Below, piece after piece: positions 1 through 6,249 of a stretch of 37,969 bases of DNA. The notes under the pieces were generated by a model. That model was not told the DNA's origin and did no database searches. It saw only the letters and a program-made list of their open reading frames with translations. How positions within the stretch are numbered: position 1 is the stretch's first letter; the number at the start of each line of letters is the position of its first letter. The translations under genes and the position numbers were made by a program. The DNA comes from Akkermansia sp. (GTDB lineage: Bacteria; Verrucomicrobiota; Verrucomicrobiia; Verrucomicrobiales; Akkermansiaceae), in assembly GCA_022787425.1 (NCBI GenBank), contig JALFWB010000054.1, positions 1 through 37,969 on the forward strand. Direction: 5' to 3'.

Positions 1-23
1 AAATAGGCGTAAAATACTCCCAT

Positions 24-141
24 ATTATGTTTCAAAGCGCACGAATAGCAACCTTTGTGTATATTCGTTCACTTCGTTGATAAAATTAGGCCCTTTCGTG
101 GGATCAGGTTGTTTTTCGGAGACTTATTGGAAGTCCCCATA
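24..141. repeat. Left copy of 118-bp terminal inverted repeat
   Basis: These 118 bases are the exact reverse complement of 37852-37969; I compared them base by base and saw no mismatch. Identity stops at 141/142 here and at 37851/37852 on the right. The repeat is AT-rich and lies 23 bases inside the left end but flush with the right end. A repeat shared by both ends suggests the contig was broken at a multi-copy element. Whether it is the edge of a mobile element or of an invertible segment cannot be told from this window. Confidence 0.95.
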
Positions 142-270
142 AAATCAAGGTCGATTATGTGACCACGAAATAGAATACAACTTTATCATGTGCCTGTCAA
201 GGCAATAGGGAGTATTTTGAAAAAAATCTCCCCATCCCTATTTTGTGGCTCAACATGTGTATTACATCCT
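142..270. other. AT-rich intergenic stretch between repeat and cydB terminator
   Basis: No convincing gene is visible. The stretch holds a promoter-like pair reading outward to the left (172-200). It also holds two mutually exclusive small stems: GGGAG 208-212 with CTCCC 228-232, or ATAGGGA 205-211 with TCCCTAT 235-241. The 11-mer GGGAGTATTTT at 208-218 also occurs as its reverse complement at 11-21, outside the repeat. Composition is clearly more AT-rich than the cydB side. Confidence 0.6.
172..200 (-). promoter_or_regulatory. Promoter reading outward into the left repeat
   Basis: On the minus strand TTGACA (195-200) is followed by exactly 17 bp and TATTCT (172-177). This matches the spacing of the other promoters in the window. 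A transcript would leave the window through the left repeat. The first ATG is at 140-138, on the repeat boundary, and opens only a frame of about 23 codons. The true target lies beyond the window edge. Confidence 0.5.
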
Positions 271-307
271 AAAAAAATCCCCGCCGTCCGGGGGATGGGC
301 GGCGGGG
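271..307 (-). terminator. Rho-independent terminator after cydAB
   Basis: On the minus strand, stem CCCCGCCG (300-307 arm) pairs with CGGCGGGG (279-286 arm) and is followed directly by ATTTTTTT (271-278). It lies 26 bases after the cydB stop codon and ends the cydA-cydB transcript. Confidence 0.85.
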
Positions 308-332
308 AGGGGAAGGGTGGTGGAGGGGGAGA

Positions 333-1466
333 TCAGTGGGAGGAGTGGGTTTCTTGGGGGGTGATGGGGGAGGACTCCAGGGCGCGCCAGGCCCAGATGA
401 TGTAGGCGAGGACGAAGGGGATGAGGAGGGAGACGATGGCCATGGTGCGCATGGTGAAGAGACCGGAGCAGCTGTTGGCGAGGGTGAGGGAGCTCTGGAG
501 GTCGGCGTTGGAGGGGTAGTAGGCGGTATTGTTGAGGCCTGCGCATAGGAGGAGGGCGAGCACGGTGAGCACGGTGCCGGAGCCTGCGAACCAGATGCCG
601 CCGTGGTGCACGGTGAGCAGGGGAGTGATGAGCCCGGTGAGCACGAGCAGCACGCCGACGCCGAGAAGCGTGAAGACGGCGGGCATGGCCAGCAGGTTAT
701 TGAGGTACTTGCAGGGCTCCGTGAAGACGAGCCCGGTCTCCGGCTGCACGGCAAAGCCCGGCATGGTGAGCCAGTGCCACACATAGGCCAGGAAGAAGAC
801 CAAGAACAACCCGGACTCCACGGGGAGCCGACGGCGGCAGTTGAGCCGCAGAGTGCCGTCCCCTATGTTATTGAGGAAATAGAGGCAGGCAAGGGTGCGC
901 GAGAGGAAGAGCACCGCGAGCCCGAGGCAGACATTCCAAGGGTTCGCCACGGCCTCCAGCCCGTGCCAAGGGGATGCCCAGGCCGAGATGACCGGGGAGG
1001 CGGGATCCGCGATGGCCGCCTTATTCACCGTGAACTCCGCACCATGGAAGAAGGTGCTCACCGCCGTGCCGACGAGCACCGGTGCGAGCACGCCGTTAGC
1101 AAACAGGAACCAGCGGTAGGCCGAAGACCCGAGCAGGTTGCCGCGCTTGAGTTGGAACTCGTAGGAAACGGCTTGCAGCACAAAGCTGAACAGCAGCAGC
1201 ATCCACACCCAGTAGGCACCGCCGAAGCTGGTGGAGTAGAAGAGCGGGAAAGCCGCGAAGAAGGCCCCGCCGAAGACGACGAGCGTGGTGAACGTGAGCT
1301 CCCACTTGCGCCCCGTGGCCAGCAGGAGCATGCGGCGTTGCTCCTCTGTTTTGCCGAGCTGCCACAGGAGGGATTGTCCGCCCTGCACGAACATGAGAAA
1401 GACGAGCAGGGCCCCCAGCAGGGAGATGAGAAACCACCAGTATTGCTGCAGGAAGAGGTAAGACAT
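333..1466 (-). CDS. cydB: Cytochrome bd ubiquinol oxidase subunit II (CydB)
   Basis: The gene encodes a 377-residue integral membrane protein that pairs with CydA in cytochrome bd oxidase, which oxidises quinol and reduces oxygen to water at high affinity. The N-terminus reads MSYLFLQQYWWFLISLLG, followed by GGQSLLW near residue 30, as in CydB proteins. Several further hydrophobic helices are spread over the chain, and a short charged tail follows the last helix. It starts 27 bases after the cydA stop, so the two form an operon, closed by the terminator at 271-307. No Shine-Dalgarno sequence precedes the ATG. The identification rests on the family-like N-terminus, the helix pattern, the length and the adjacency to cydA. 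Confidence 0.95.
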   Translation of the reverse strand: MSYLFLQQYWWFLISLLGALLVFLMFVQGGQSLLWQLGKTEEQRRMLLLATGRKWELTFTTLVVFGGAFFAAFPLFYSTSFGGAYWVWMLLLFSFVLQAVSYEFQLKRGNLLGSSAYRWFLFANGVLAPVLVGTAVSTFFHGAEFTVNKAAIADPASPVISAWASPWHGLEAVANPWNVCLGLAVLFLSRTLACLYFLNNIGDGTLRLNCRRRLPVESGLFLVFFLAYVWHWLTMPGFAVQPETGLVFTEPCKYLNNLLAMPAVFTLLGVGVLLVLTGLITPLLTVHHGGIWFAGSGTVLTVLALLLCAGLNNTAYYPSNADLQSSLTLANSCSGLFTMRTMAIVSLLIPFVLAYIIWAWRALESSPITPQETHSSH

Positions 1467-1493
1467 ATGCGTGATTGAGGTTGGGGGTGAACA

Positions 1494-3050
1494 TCAGGAC
1501 TCCGGGCCGTCCGCAATGGCCTTGACCATGATACCGACCTCCGCGATGAGGAGGATGGTGAACAGGCCCAGGAAGAGGAAGAAAGTGGTCTGCACGTTGC
1601 CCGTGCTCAGCGAGGAAACAGCGGCACAGTTAGGCAGCAGCCCCTGGATGGACCAAGGCTGGCGGCCCACCTCCGCCACCACCCAACCGGCCTCACTGGC
1701 CAGCCAAGCCAAGGGGATGGTGAGCAGCGCGGCCCACTGCACGCAGTGCAGGCCCGGAAGCCGCCTGCCGAGCGCGAGCAGGCCTGCAAAGAGCAGGATG
1801 AAATAACCGCCCAGCGCGACCATGATGTGGAAGCTGTAGAATGTGGGCTGCACGGGCGGCACGAGGTCTTTCGGGCTGTTCAGGTAGCCGTAGCCGAAGT
1901 AGGGGAAATCCCGCTCCAGGGCGGTGCGGGCCGTCTGCATGGCAGCGGAGTCGCCGGCCTTCTTGGCAGCACGATAGTCCGCCAGGGCGCGGATAGCGTT
2001 TTTACCCCGCGCGATCATCTCCTCTGCCGAGAGCGCAACGGAGCCGTCCGGCAGGCGATAACCGCCGCGCAGGATGTCACGCGTACCGGGCACATAGCCA
2101 TCCGCCTTACCGGTGGCCAGAACAGAGAGCGCGCCGGGCAGGGGCACATCCAAGCGCAGCAGCCAAGGGTCCTCGCTCCCGGGCTGATCGGCCGCCCAGT
2201 GCTCCTCCGCCCCCGGGCGAATGAGCCCCGCCGCCACCAAGGGAACCTGTGTGCCGCCCTCCGCCAAACCCTCCGCTGCGGCCAGCTTCATGGGCTGCAG
2301 CTGGGCGATGATGGCACCGCTCTTGTGGCCGGTCATGGCCGTGAGCAACGCAGCCGCCAGACCGAAACCGGCGGCTACCCGAAGGCTGGCAAGGGCCACG
2401 TTGGTATGGCGGCGCAGCAGCAGGTACAGGCAGCTGATGCCCACGACAAACACGCTCCCGAGGGTCCAGGAGGAAGTGACAACGTGGCAGAACTTATTGA
2501 CCGCCATGGGGGAGAAAGCCACGGCAGCAAAGCTCACCATCTCGTTGCGCACCGTGTCCGGGTTAAACTCCATGCCCACCGGGCACTGCATCCAAGCGTT
2601 CGCCACCAAAATCCACCAAGCAGACATGGTCGCGCCGATGACCGTGAGCCAAGTGGCCGCCAGGTGGGCGCCTCGGCTCACCTTGTTCCACCCGAAGAAC
2701 ATGACCGCCAAGAAGGTCGACTCCATGAAGAACGCCACGATACCCTCGATGGCCAGAGGCGCGCCGAAGATGTCTCCCACAAACCAGCTGTAATTGCTCC
2801 AGTTGGTGCCGAACTGGAACTCCAGAATGATACCCGTAGCCACACCGACAGCGAAATTGATGCCGAAGAGTTTGGCCCAGAAACGCGAGGTATCCTTCCA
2901 GAACTCACTGCGCTTGGCATAGGAGAGCGTTTCCATGATGGCAACGAGCACGCCCAGACCGAGGGTGAGCGGCACGAAGACCCAATGATACATGGCCGTG
3001 AGCGCAAACTGCGCGCGCGACCAGTCGACGAGGGAGGTATCTATTTCCAT
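1494..3050 (-). CDS. cydA: Cytochrome bd ubiquinol oxidase subunit I (CydA)
   Basis: This 518-residue protein is the haem-carrying subunit of cytochrome bd. His22 in MYHWVFVPLTLG corresponds to the axial ligand of the high-spin haem. NKFCHVVTSSW near residue 190 and FYSFHIMVALG near residue 408 carry the His/Met pair expected for haem b558. GRQPWSIQG near the C-terminal helices is the diagnostic CydA motif. The region between helices six and seven (about residues 255-390) holds the quinol-binding loop. An ATG start at 3050 places MEIDTSLVDWSRAQFA at the N-terminus, as in the family. It is the first gene of the cydAB operon, with its own promoter and a leader of roughly 50 bases. The enzyme suits an organism living with traces of oxygen. 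Confidence 0.96.
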   Translation of the reverse strand: MEIDTSLVDWSRAQFALTAMYHWVFVPLTLGLGVLVAIMETLSYAKRSEFWKDTSRFWAKLFGINFAVGVATGIILEFQFGTNWSNYSWFVGDIFGAPLAIEGIVAFFMESTFLAVMFFGWNKVSRGAHLAATWLTVIGATMSAWWILVANAWMQCPVGMEFNPDTVRNEMVSFAAVAFSPMAVNKFCHVVTSSWTLGSVFVVGISCLYLLLRRHTNVALASLRVAAGFGLAAALLTAMTGHKSGAIIAQLQPMKLAAAEGLAEGGTQVPLVAAGLIRPGAEEHWAADQPGSEDPWLLRLDVPLPGALSVLATGKADGYVPGTRDILRGGYRLPDGSVALSAEEMIARGKNAIRALADYRAAKKAGDSAAMQTARTALERDFPYFGYGYLNSPKDLVPPVQPTFYSFHIMVALGGYFILLFAGLLALGRRLPGLHCVQWAALLTIPLAWLASEAGWVVAEVGRQPWSIQGLLPNCAAVSSLSTGNVQTTFFLFLGLFTILLIAEVGIMVKAIADGPES

Positions 3051-3084
3051 GTGTGGAGAGAATGTGGTGATTGATGAGCCTGTG

Positions 3085-3115
3085 GTGCACGCAGGGGTGC
3101 ACGATGCTTAGTCTA
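3085..3115 (-). promoter_or_regulatory. cydA -10 box and leader hairpin/repeat
   Basis: On the minus strand a -10 box TAGACT (3110-3115) has only a weak TTTTCT -35 box 17 bp upstream, as if an activator were needed. Between the -10 and the ATG lie two copies of the 6-bp palindrome GTGCAC (3085-3090 and 3097-3102) separated by 6 bp. They could form an RNA hairpin or a dimer-binding site. cydA is one of the few genes here with a long leader (59 bases between -10 and ATG). Confidence 0.45.
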
Positions 3116-3160
3116 CCACAGTGCCGCCGCCGAGAAAAGCACAAAATGGCGGTACAGAGG

Positions 3161-3211
3161 AAAAAAGAAGGGCGGCAGGTGGCTGAACATGCGTTGAGAC
3201 CACCGCCGCCC
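3161..3211 (-). terminator. Rho-independent terminator between paralogue A and cydA
   Basis: On the minus strand, GGGCGGCGGTGG (3200-3211) pairs with CCACC-T-GCCGCCC (3170-3182) with one bulged base and a 17-base loop. CTTCTTTTTT follows. The stem begins 9 bases after the stop codon of the gene ending at 3220, so cydAB does not depend on that gene's transcript. Confidence 0.75.
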
Positions 3212-3219
3212 CCGGGCAA

Positions 3220-3636
3220 TCAGGAGTTCAGCAGGCCTATTCTCGGACCTGATGCGACCTCCGGGTACTTCAGGAAGACGTGTATGTTCCTCGTCTTTTC
3301 CGTCCGGACGGCATGGATGTAGTCATCGGCGTATTCGATGGAGCAAGCTCCGGGGCCATTATCGTAGAAAACGTTTTTGCGGAGAAAAAGCTCGGTGTAC
3401 ATCAGCAAACGCTCCTCTGCGGGAGGGTGACCGGGACCGAGCTCGGACGCTTTCTCCGGGAGGATGAGTTTGATTGTGTTGCCCCACACCCTGACCTTGT
3501 TTTTAAGTTTGATATTAAGGCGGATTCGGCATGGCTGACGATTGCTTTTGTAGGTCACGATCTTGCTGTAGACGAGGGGGGTGAGGAGAAGGTAGTACGA
3601 ATCATTTTTCTTCCTCTTCTTTTCATCGGGTTCCAT
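3220..3636 (-). CDS. Hypothetical protein, tandem paralogue A
   Basis: The gene encodes 138 residues with no signal peptide or membrane segment. I do not recognise the family. It is clearly homologous to the next gene upstream (3829-4251): both carry a Tyr-rich start leading to a PL(V/L)Y element, a basic stretch, then CSIEYADDYIHAV (CSIDYCDGYVHAL in the other) and a final block with R(N)xHxFLxxPEV. The start at 3636 (MEPDEKKRKKND) is chosen because the upstream promoter and the box CCCCGTT-ATG line up exactly with those of the paralogue. A longer frame upstream would run across its own promoter. The product is probably a soluble cytoplasmic protein. It lies between the cyd operon and a DUF4492-like gene, but has its own promoter and terminator, so a link to respiration is unproven. 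Confidence 0.75.
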   Translation of the reverse strand: MEPDEKKRKKNDSYYLLLTPLVYSKIVTYKSNRQPCRIRLNIKLKNKVRVWGNTIKLILPEKASELGPGHPPAEERLLMYTELFLRKNVFYDNGPGACSIEYADDYIHAVRTEKTRNIHVFLKYPEVASGPRIGLLNS

Positions 3637-3645
3637 AACGGGGCT

Positions 3646-3674
3646 ATTGTATACGAAAATGTCGGAAATGTCAA
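3646..3674 (-). promoter_or_regulatory. Promoter of paralogue A, near-leaderless
   Basis: On the minus strand, TTGACA (3669-3674), 17 bp, TACAAT (3646-3651), then 9 bases ending CCCCGTT before the ATG at 3636. Transcription would be expected to start at or within about 3 bases of the start codon. There is no room for a Shine-Dalgarno sequence. Confidence 0.85.
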
Positions 3675-3735
3675 GAAAGAAATGAGGCATGAATGCTTTT
3701 TTTGTGAGATAACGAAAGAACACTCAGCTACAGGC

Positions 3736-3814
3736 AAAAATTGCCTCCCGTGCTGCCGAGAGGCGGGAAGCGCGACCATTCATCGCCTCCCCCGGTACAG
3801 TGTACCGAGGGGGC
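3736..3814 (-). terminator. Tandem hairpins and terminator after paralogue B
   Basis: Two stems follow the stop codon at 3829. The first is CGGTAC (3793-3798) with GTACCG (3802-3807), extended by a C-run against a G-run with one bulge. The second is GCCTC/GAGGC (3743-3747 with 3760-3764), followed on the minus strand by AATTTTTG, a U-tract. The second stem fits a Rho-independent terminator. The first has no U-tract and its role is open. Confidence 0.65.
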
Positions 3815-3828
3815 GGAATGATCTCAAC

Positions 3829-4251
3829 CTACCATGACCATTTCTTGGAAGATATTTCTCTCATACGCAGTTCCCCCATCGTCATGACTTCCGGGGGGTT
3901 AAGAAAGATGTGCCGATTCTTTTTTTTGTCCGCGTACAAAGCGTGGACATACCCATCGCAATAGTCGATAGAGCACTCGTGGTGCTCGTGATCGAATAAA
4001 ACTTGGTCACAAAGAAAATGTTTGACAATAAAGCGCACCTCATCCCTTGTGGGAATATGATCACTAATCCCGAAATGACGAACGGGATAGATGATTTCAT
4101 CCTTTAGCTCCCCTGTTGTTCCATCAGCCCACTTCACGATAATGGGAACGCGCTCCTGACGGCGACGCCTTTTGTGGGTGACAACAGCCTCATAAAGGAG
4201 GGGGCGGATGATAACAATGTATTTATCGTCTTCTACGTAGTTGGCTCTCAT
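3829..4251 (-). CDS. Hypothetical protein, tandem paralogue B
   Basis: The 140-residue product is homologous to the product of 3220-3636 over its whole length, but with many substitutions, so the duplication is not recent. The N-terminus MRANYVEDDKYIVIIRPL aligns with the Tyr-rich start of paralogue A. The conserved C-terminal half contains CSIDYCDGYVHALYADKKKN and HIFLNPPEV. It has no signal peptide, no membrane segment and no catalytic motif I recognise. The start at 4251 rather than 4263 follows from the promoter, which puts CCCCGTT directly before this ATG exactly as in the paralogue. It has its own promoter and terminator. Function unknown. Confidence 0.75.
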   Translation of the reverse strand: MRANYVEDDKYIVIIRPLLYEAVVTHKRRRRQERVPIIVKWADGTTGELKDEIIYPVRHFGISDHIPTRDEVRFIVKHFLCDQVLFDHEHHECSIDYCDGYVHALYADKKKNRHIFLNPPEVMTMGELRMREISSKKWSW

Positions 4252-4261
4252 AACGGGGCGC

Positions 4262-4290
4262 ATTATACACCGACATCATGAGAAAGTCAA
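4262..4290 (-). promoter_or_regulatory. Promoter of paralogue B, near-leaderless
   Basis: On the minus strand, TTGACT (4285-4290), 17 bp, a perfect TATAAT (4262-4267), then 10 bases ending CCCCGTT before the ATG at 4251. The arrangement copies that of paralogue A. Confidence 0.88.
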
Positions 4291-4317
4291 GCCAAAAATG
4301 AAGTGATGACGTTTTTT

Positions 4318-4533
4318 TTATTTTGTCGGTGTTCGGGGCGCGGTAAGACGCTCCGAGACGGTGTTACTCTTCTGCTCTGCGGTGCCGCTCAGGGAAGGGG
4401 TAAAGAAGAAGAAGCGCAGCACCGCGAAGATGATGATGAGCTTGATGATGATGAGGGCCCACAGCTTACGCCCGAGGCGCATACTGCGGAAGCCATCCAG
4501 ATAGAACCGGGCGATGCGGCGCAGGAGGGACAT
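4318..4533 (-). CDS. DUF4492-like small membrane protein
   Basis: This 71-residue protein has one membrane segment (WALIIIKLIIIFAVLRFFFF, about residues 25-44). Before it is the sequence FYLDGFRSMRLGRKLW, which matches my memory of the DUF4492 family. Members are often encoded next to cydAB in Bacteroides and Campylobacterota, so a role as an accessory or assembly factor of cytochrome bd is a reasonable inference. Here two unrelated small genes separate it from cydA. I place the start at 4533 because the upstream ATG at 4551 overlaps the -10 box. The C-terminal 25 residues are polar and look disordered. Confidence 0.7.
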   Translation of the reverse strand: MSLLRRIARFYLDGFRSMRLGRKLWALIIIKLIIIFAVLRFFFFTPSLSGTAEQKSNTVSERLTAPRTPTK

Positions 4534-4549
4534 GGCAGAGAACACCTGC

Positions 4550-4579
4550 ATTGTGCCACAGGCGTGGGCGGCAAGTCAA
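4550..4579 (-). promoter_or_regulatory. Promoter of the DUF4492-like gene
   Basis: On the minus strand, TTGACT (4574-4579), 18 bp, CACAAT (4550-4555), then 16 bases to the ATG at 4533. The -10 is weaker and the leader slightly longer than in the neighbouring paralogues. Confidence 0.6.
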
Positions 4580-4628
4580 GAACAAAGCCGCCCCGGTACC
4601 ACAAAATGGAGCGCCGCGCATTTTTCAC

Positions 4629-4657
4629 TTGTCAAAAGCGGCGATGTGCGGTAGAGT
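4629..4657 (+). promoter_or_regulatory. Promoter of kdsB-uppS
   Basis: TTGTCA (4629-4634), 17 bp, TAGAGT (4652-4657). A leader of about 20 bases follows, with no clear Shine-Dalgarno sequence before the ATG at 4684. Confidence 0.7.
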
Positions 4658-4683
4658 AGGGGCAGGTAAACGCAGCACAGACT

Positions 4684-5505
4684 ATGTCCCAGAGCATCCT
4701 TATCGTTATTCCCGCCCGCTATGCGTCCACCCGACTGCCGGGCAAGCCCTTGGTAAAAATTGCCGGAGTCGAAATGATCAAGCGCGTGGCGGACATAGCC
4801 GCCTCCGTCTGTCGGCACAATGAGAACTGCCGCTATGTGGTAGCGACCGATGACCAACGCATTGTCGACTTCTGCCGAGGCGTGGACGTGCCCTGCGTGA
4901 TGACGGCGGAGACCTGCCGAAGCGGCACGGAACGCTGCTGGGACGCCGTGGGGCAGATGCCGGAGGCCCCGGACTTCATCGTCAACCTGCAAGGTGACAA
5001 CCCGCTGTGCCCTCCGTGGGTGATCCAAGACCTGATTGATGCGTGGAAAGCGAGCCCCGCAGACGTGTTCACCCCCTGCATTCACCTGGACTGGGAGGAG
5101 TACGATCGCTTGGTGGAGGCCAAGAAGACCACCCCGTACAGCGGCACGACCGTGCTGGTGGACCGCGAGGGTTACGCCATGGCTTTCTCCAAGAGCACCA
5201 TCCCCGCCATCCGCAAGCCGGAGAAAGCCCGCGCCGCCTTGGCCAAGAGCCCGGTGCGCCGCCACGTGGGCCTCTACGCCTACACGCACGCCGCTCTGAA
5301 GGCCTATTTTGAGCTGCCGGAGGGCGAGTACGAGATGAGCAGCGTGGAGGGTCTGGAGCAGATGCGCTTCCTGTACAACGGCCTGAAGGTGAAGATGGTG
5401 GAAGTAACCTACCGCGGCCGCAAGACCACGAGCGGCGTCGACTCCCCGGAGGACGTGGCGCGCGTGGAGGCCATTTTGGCGGAATACGGCGAGTATGCCC
5501 TGTAA
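4684..5505 (+). CDS. kdsB: 3-deoxy-manno-octulosonate cytidylyltransferase (KdsB)
   Basis: KdsB activates Kdo with CTP to give CMP-Kdo for the lipopolysaccharide inner core. The 273-residue protein opens with ILIVIPARYASTRLPGKPL, the nucleotide-binding signature of the family. SGTERCWDAV, HVGLYAYTHAAL, EGLEQMRFL and VDSPEDVARVEA follow in the expected order. An oddity is NLQGDNPL near residue 100, where most KdsB enzymes have GDEP. The metal-binding Asp is kept but the following Glu is Asn, which leaves open a related sugar-acid substrate. The length is somewhat above the usual 245-255 residues. uppS follows with overlap, linking two envelope precursor steps. Presence of the gene implies a Gram-negative outer membrane. 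Confidence 0.88.
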   Translation: MSQSILIVIPARYASTRLPGKPLVKIAGVEMIKRVADIAASVCRHNENCRYVVATDDQRIVDFCRGVDVPCVMTAETCRSGTERCWDAVGQMPEAPDFIVNLQGDNPLCPPWVIQDLIDAWKASPADVFTPCIHLDWEEYDRLVEAKKTTPYSGTTVLVDREGYAMAFSKSTIPAIRKPEKARAALAKSPVRRHVGLYAYTHAALKAYFELPEGEYEMSSVEGLEQMRFLYNGLKVKMVEVTYRGRKTTSGVDSPEDVARVEAILAEYGEYAL

Positions 5506-6238
5506 CCCCGGCCCGATACCGCCTATGCAGATTCCCCGGCATATCGCCTTCATCATGGATGGCAACGGCCGCTGGGCCAAGCAGCACCACATGATCCGCT
5601 CCAAGGGTCATGAGCACGGCGGCAAGACCGTGCAGCGCGTGCTGGACCTGTGCCTGGCCCGCGGCATCAAGTGGGTGACCCTCTACGCCTTCTCCACGGA
5701 GAACTGGGGCCGCCCCAAGCTGGAGGTGGCCTTCCTGATGCGCATGCTGCGCAAGTACCTGCGCGAACGCCTGCCGGAGATGCAGCAGAAAGGGGTGCGC
5801 CTGCACGCCATCGGGGAGCTGGATATGCTGCCCAAGGACGCACGGGAGGAGCTGGACCGCTGCATTGCCGCCACGAGCGGTAACAGTGCCATCAACATGG
5901 TGCTGGCACTCTCCTACGGCTCCCGCCAAGAGATAACTGCCGCCGCCCGCAGGCTGGCCGAGCGCGTGCAGCGCGGCGAGCTGCAGCCGCAGGAGATTAC
6001 CCCGGAGCTTCTCTCCGCCAACCTGTACACCGCCGGCATGCCGGACCCGGATCTGCTCATCCGCACCTCCGGGGAGATGCGCATCTCGAACTACCTGCTG
6101 TGGCAGATCTCCTATGCGGAGCTGTGGGTGACGGATGTGTTGTGGCCGGACTTCGGGGAGAAGGAGCTGGATGAGGCTCTGGCGAGCTTTGCCGCGCGGG
6201 AGCGCCGCTACGGCAAGCATTTTGATGAGGAGGAATAA
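5495..6238 (+). CDS. uppS: Isoprenyl transferase (undecaprenyl diphosphate synthase)
   Basis: This cis-prenyltransferase condenses isopentenyl diphosphate with farnesyl diphosphate to make the C55 lipid carrier for peptidoglycan and LPS O-antigen. HIAFIMDGNGRWAKQ contains the catalytic Asp. TLYAFSTENWGRP and DLLIRTSGEMRISNYLLWQ (substrate-binding RxSxExRxSN type) complete the family motifs, and YAELWVTDVLWPDF lies near the C-terminus. The length, 247 residues, is typical. The ATG at 5495 overlaps the end of kdsB by 11 bases, which suggests translational coupling. An alternative ATG at 5525 lies 19 bases after the kdsB stop and would also keep all motifs. Confidence 0.94.
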   Translation: MPCNPGPIPPMQIPRHIAFIMDGNGRWAKQHHMIRSKGHEHGGKTVQRVLDLCLARGIKWVTLYAFSTENWGRPKLEVAFLMRMLRKYLRERLPEMQQKGVRLHAIGELDMLPKDAREELDRCIAATSGNSAINMVLALSYGSRQEITAAARRLAERVQRGELQPQEITPELLSANLYTAGMPDPDLLIRTSGEMRISNYLLWQISYAELWVTDVLWPDFGEKELDEALASFAARERRYGKHFDEEE

Positions 6239-6249
6239 GCCCGCCGACT

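Noticed and set aside
603..1478. Long open frames antisense to cydB, cydA, the TPR gene, tgt and the helicase
   Set aside because: They mirror the real genes, have no recognisable domains, are low in complexity and lack promoters. They arise from the GC-rich codon pattern.
3637..3723. Longer N-terminus for paralogue A starting at 3723
   Set aside because: It would run through the TTGACA-17-TACAAT promoter and has no counterpart in paralogue B.
4576..5604. 342-codon frame antisense to kdsB
   Set aside because: kdsB on the other strand has all family motifs. The antisense product is Gly/Ala/His/Arg-rich without similarity.
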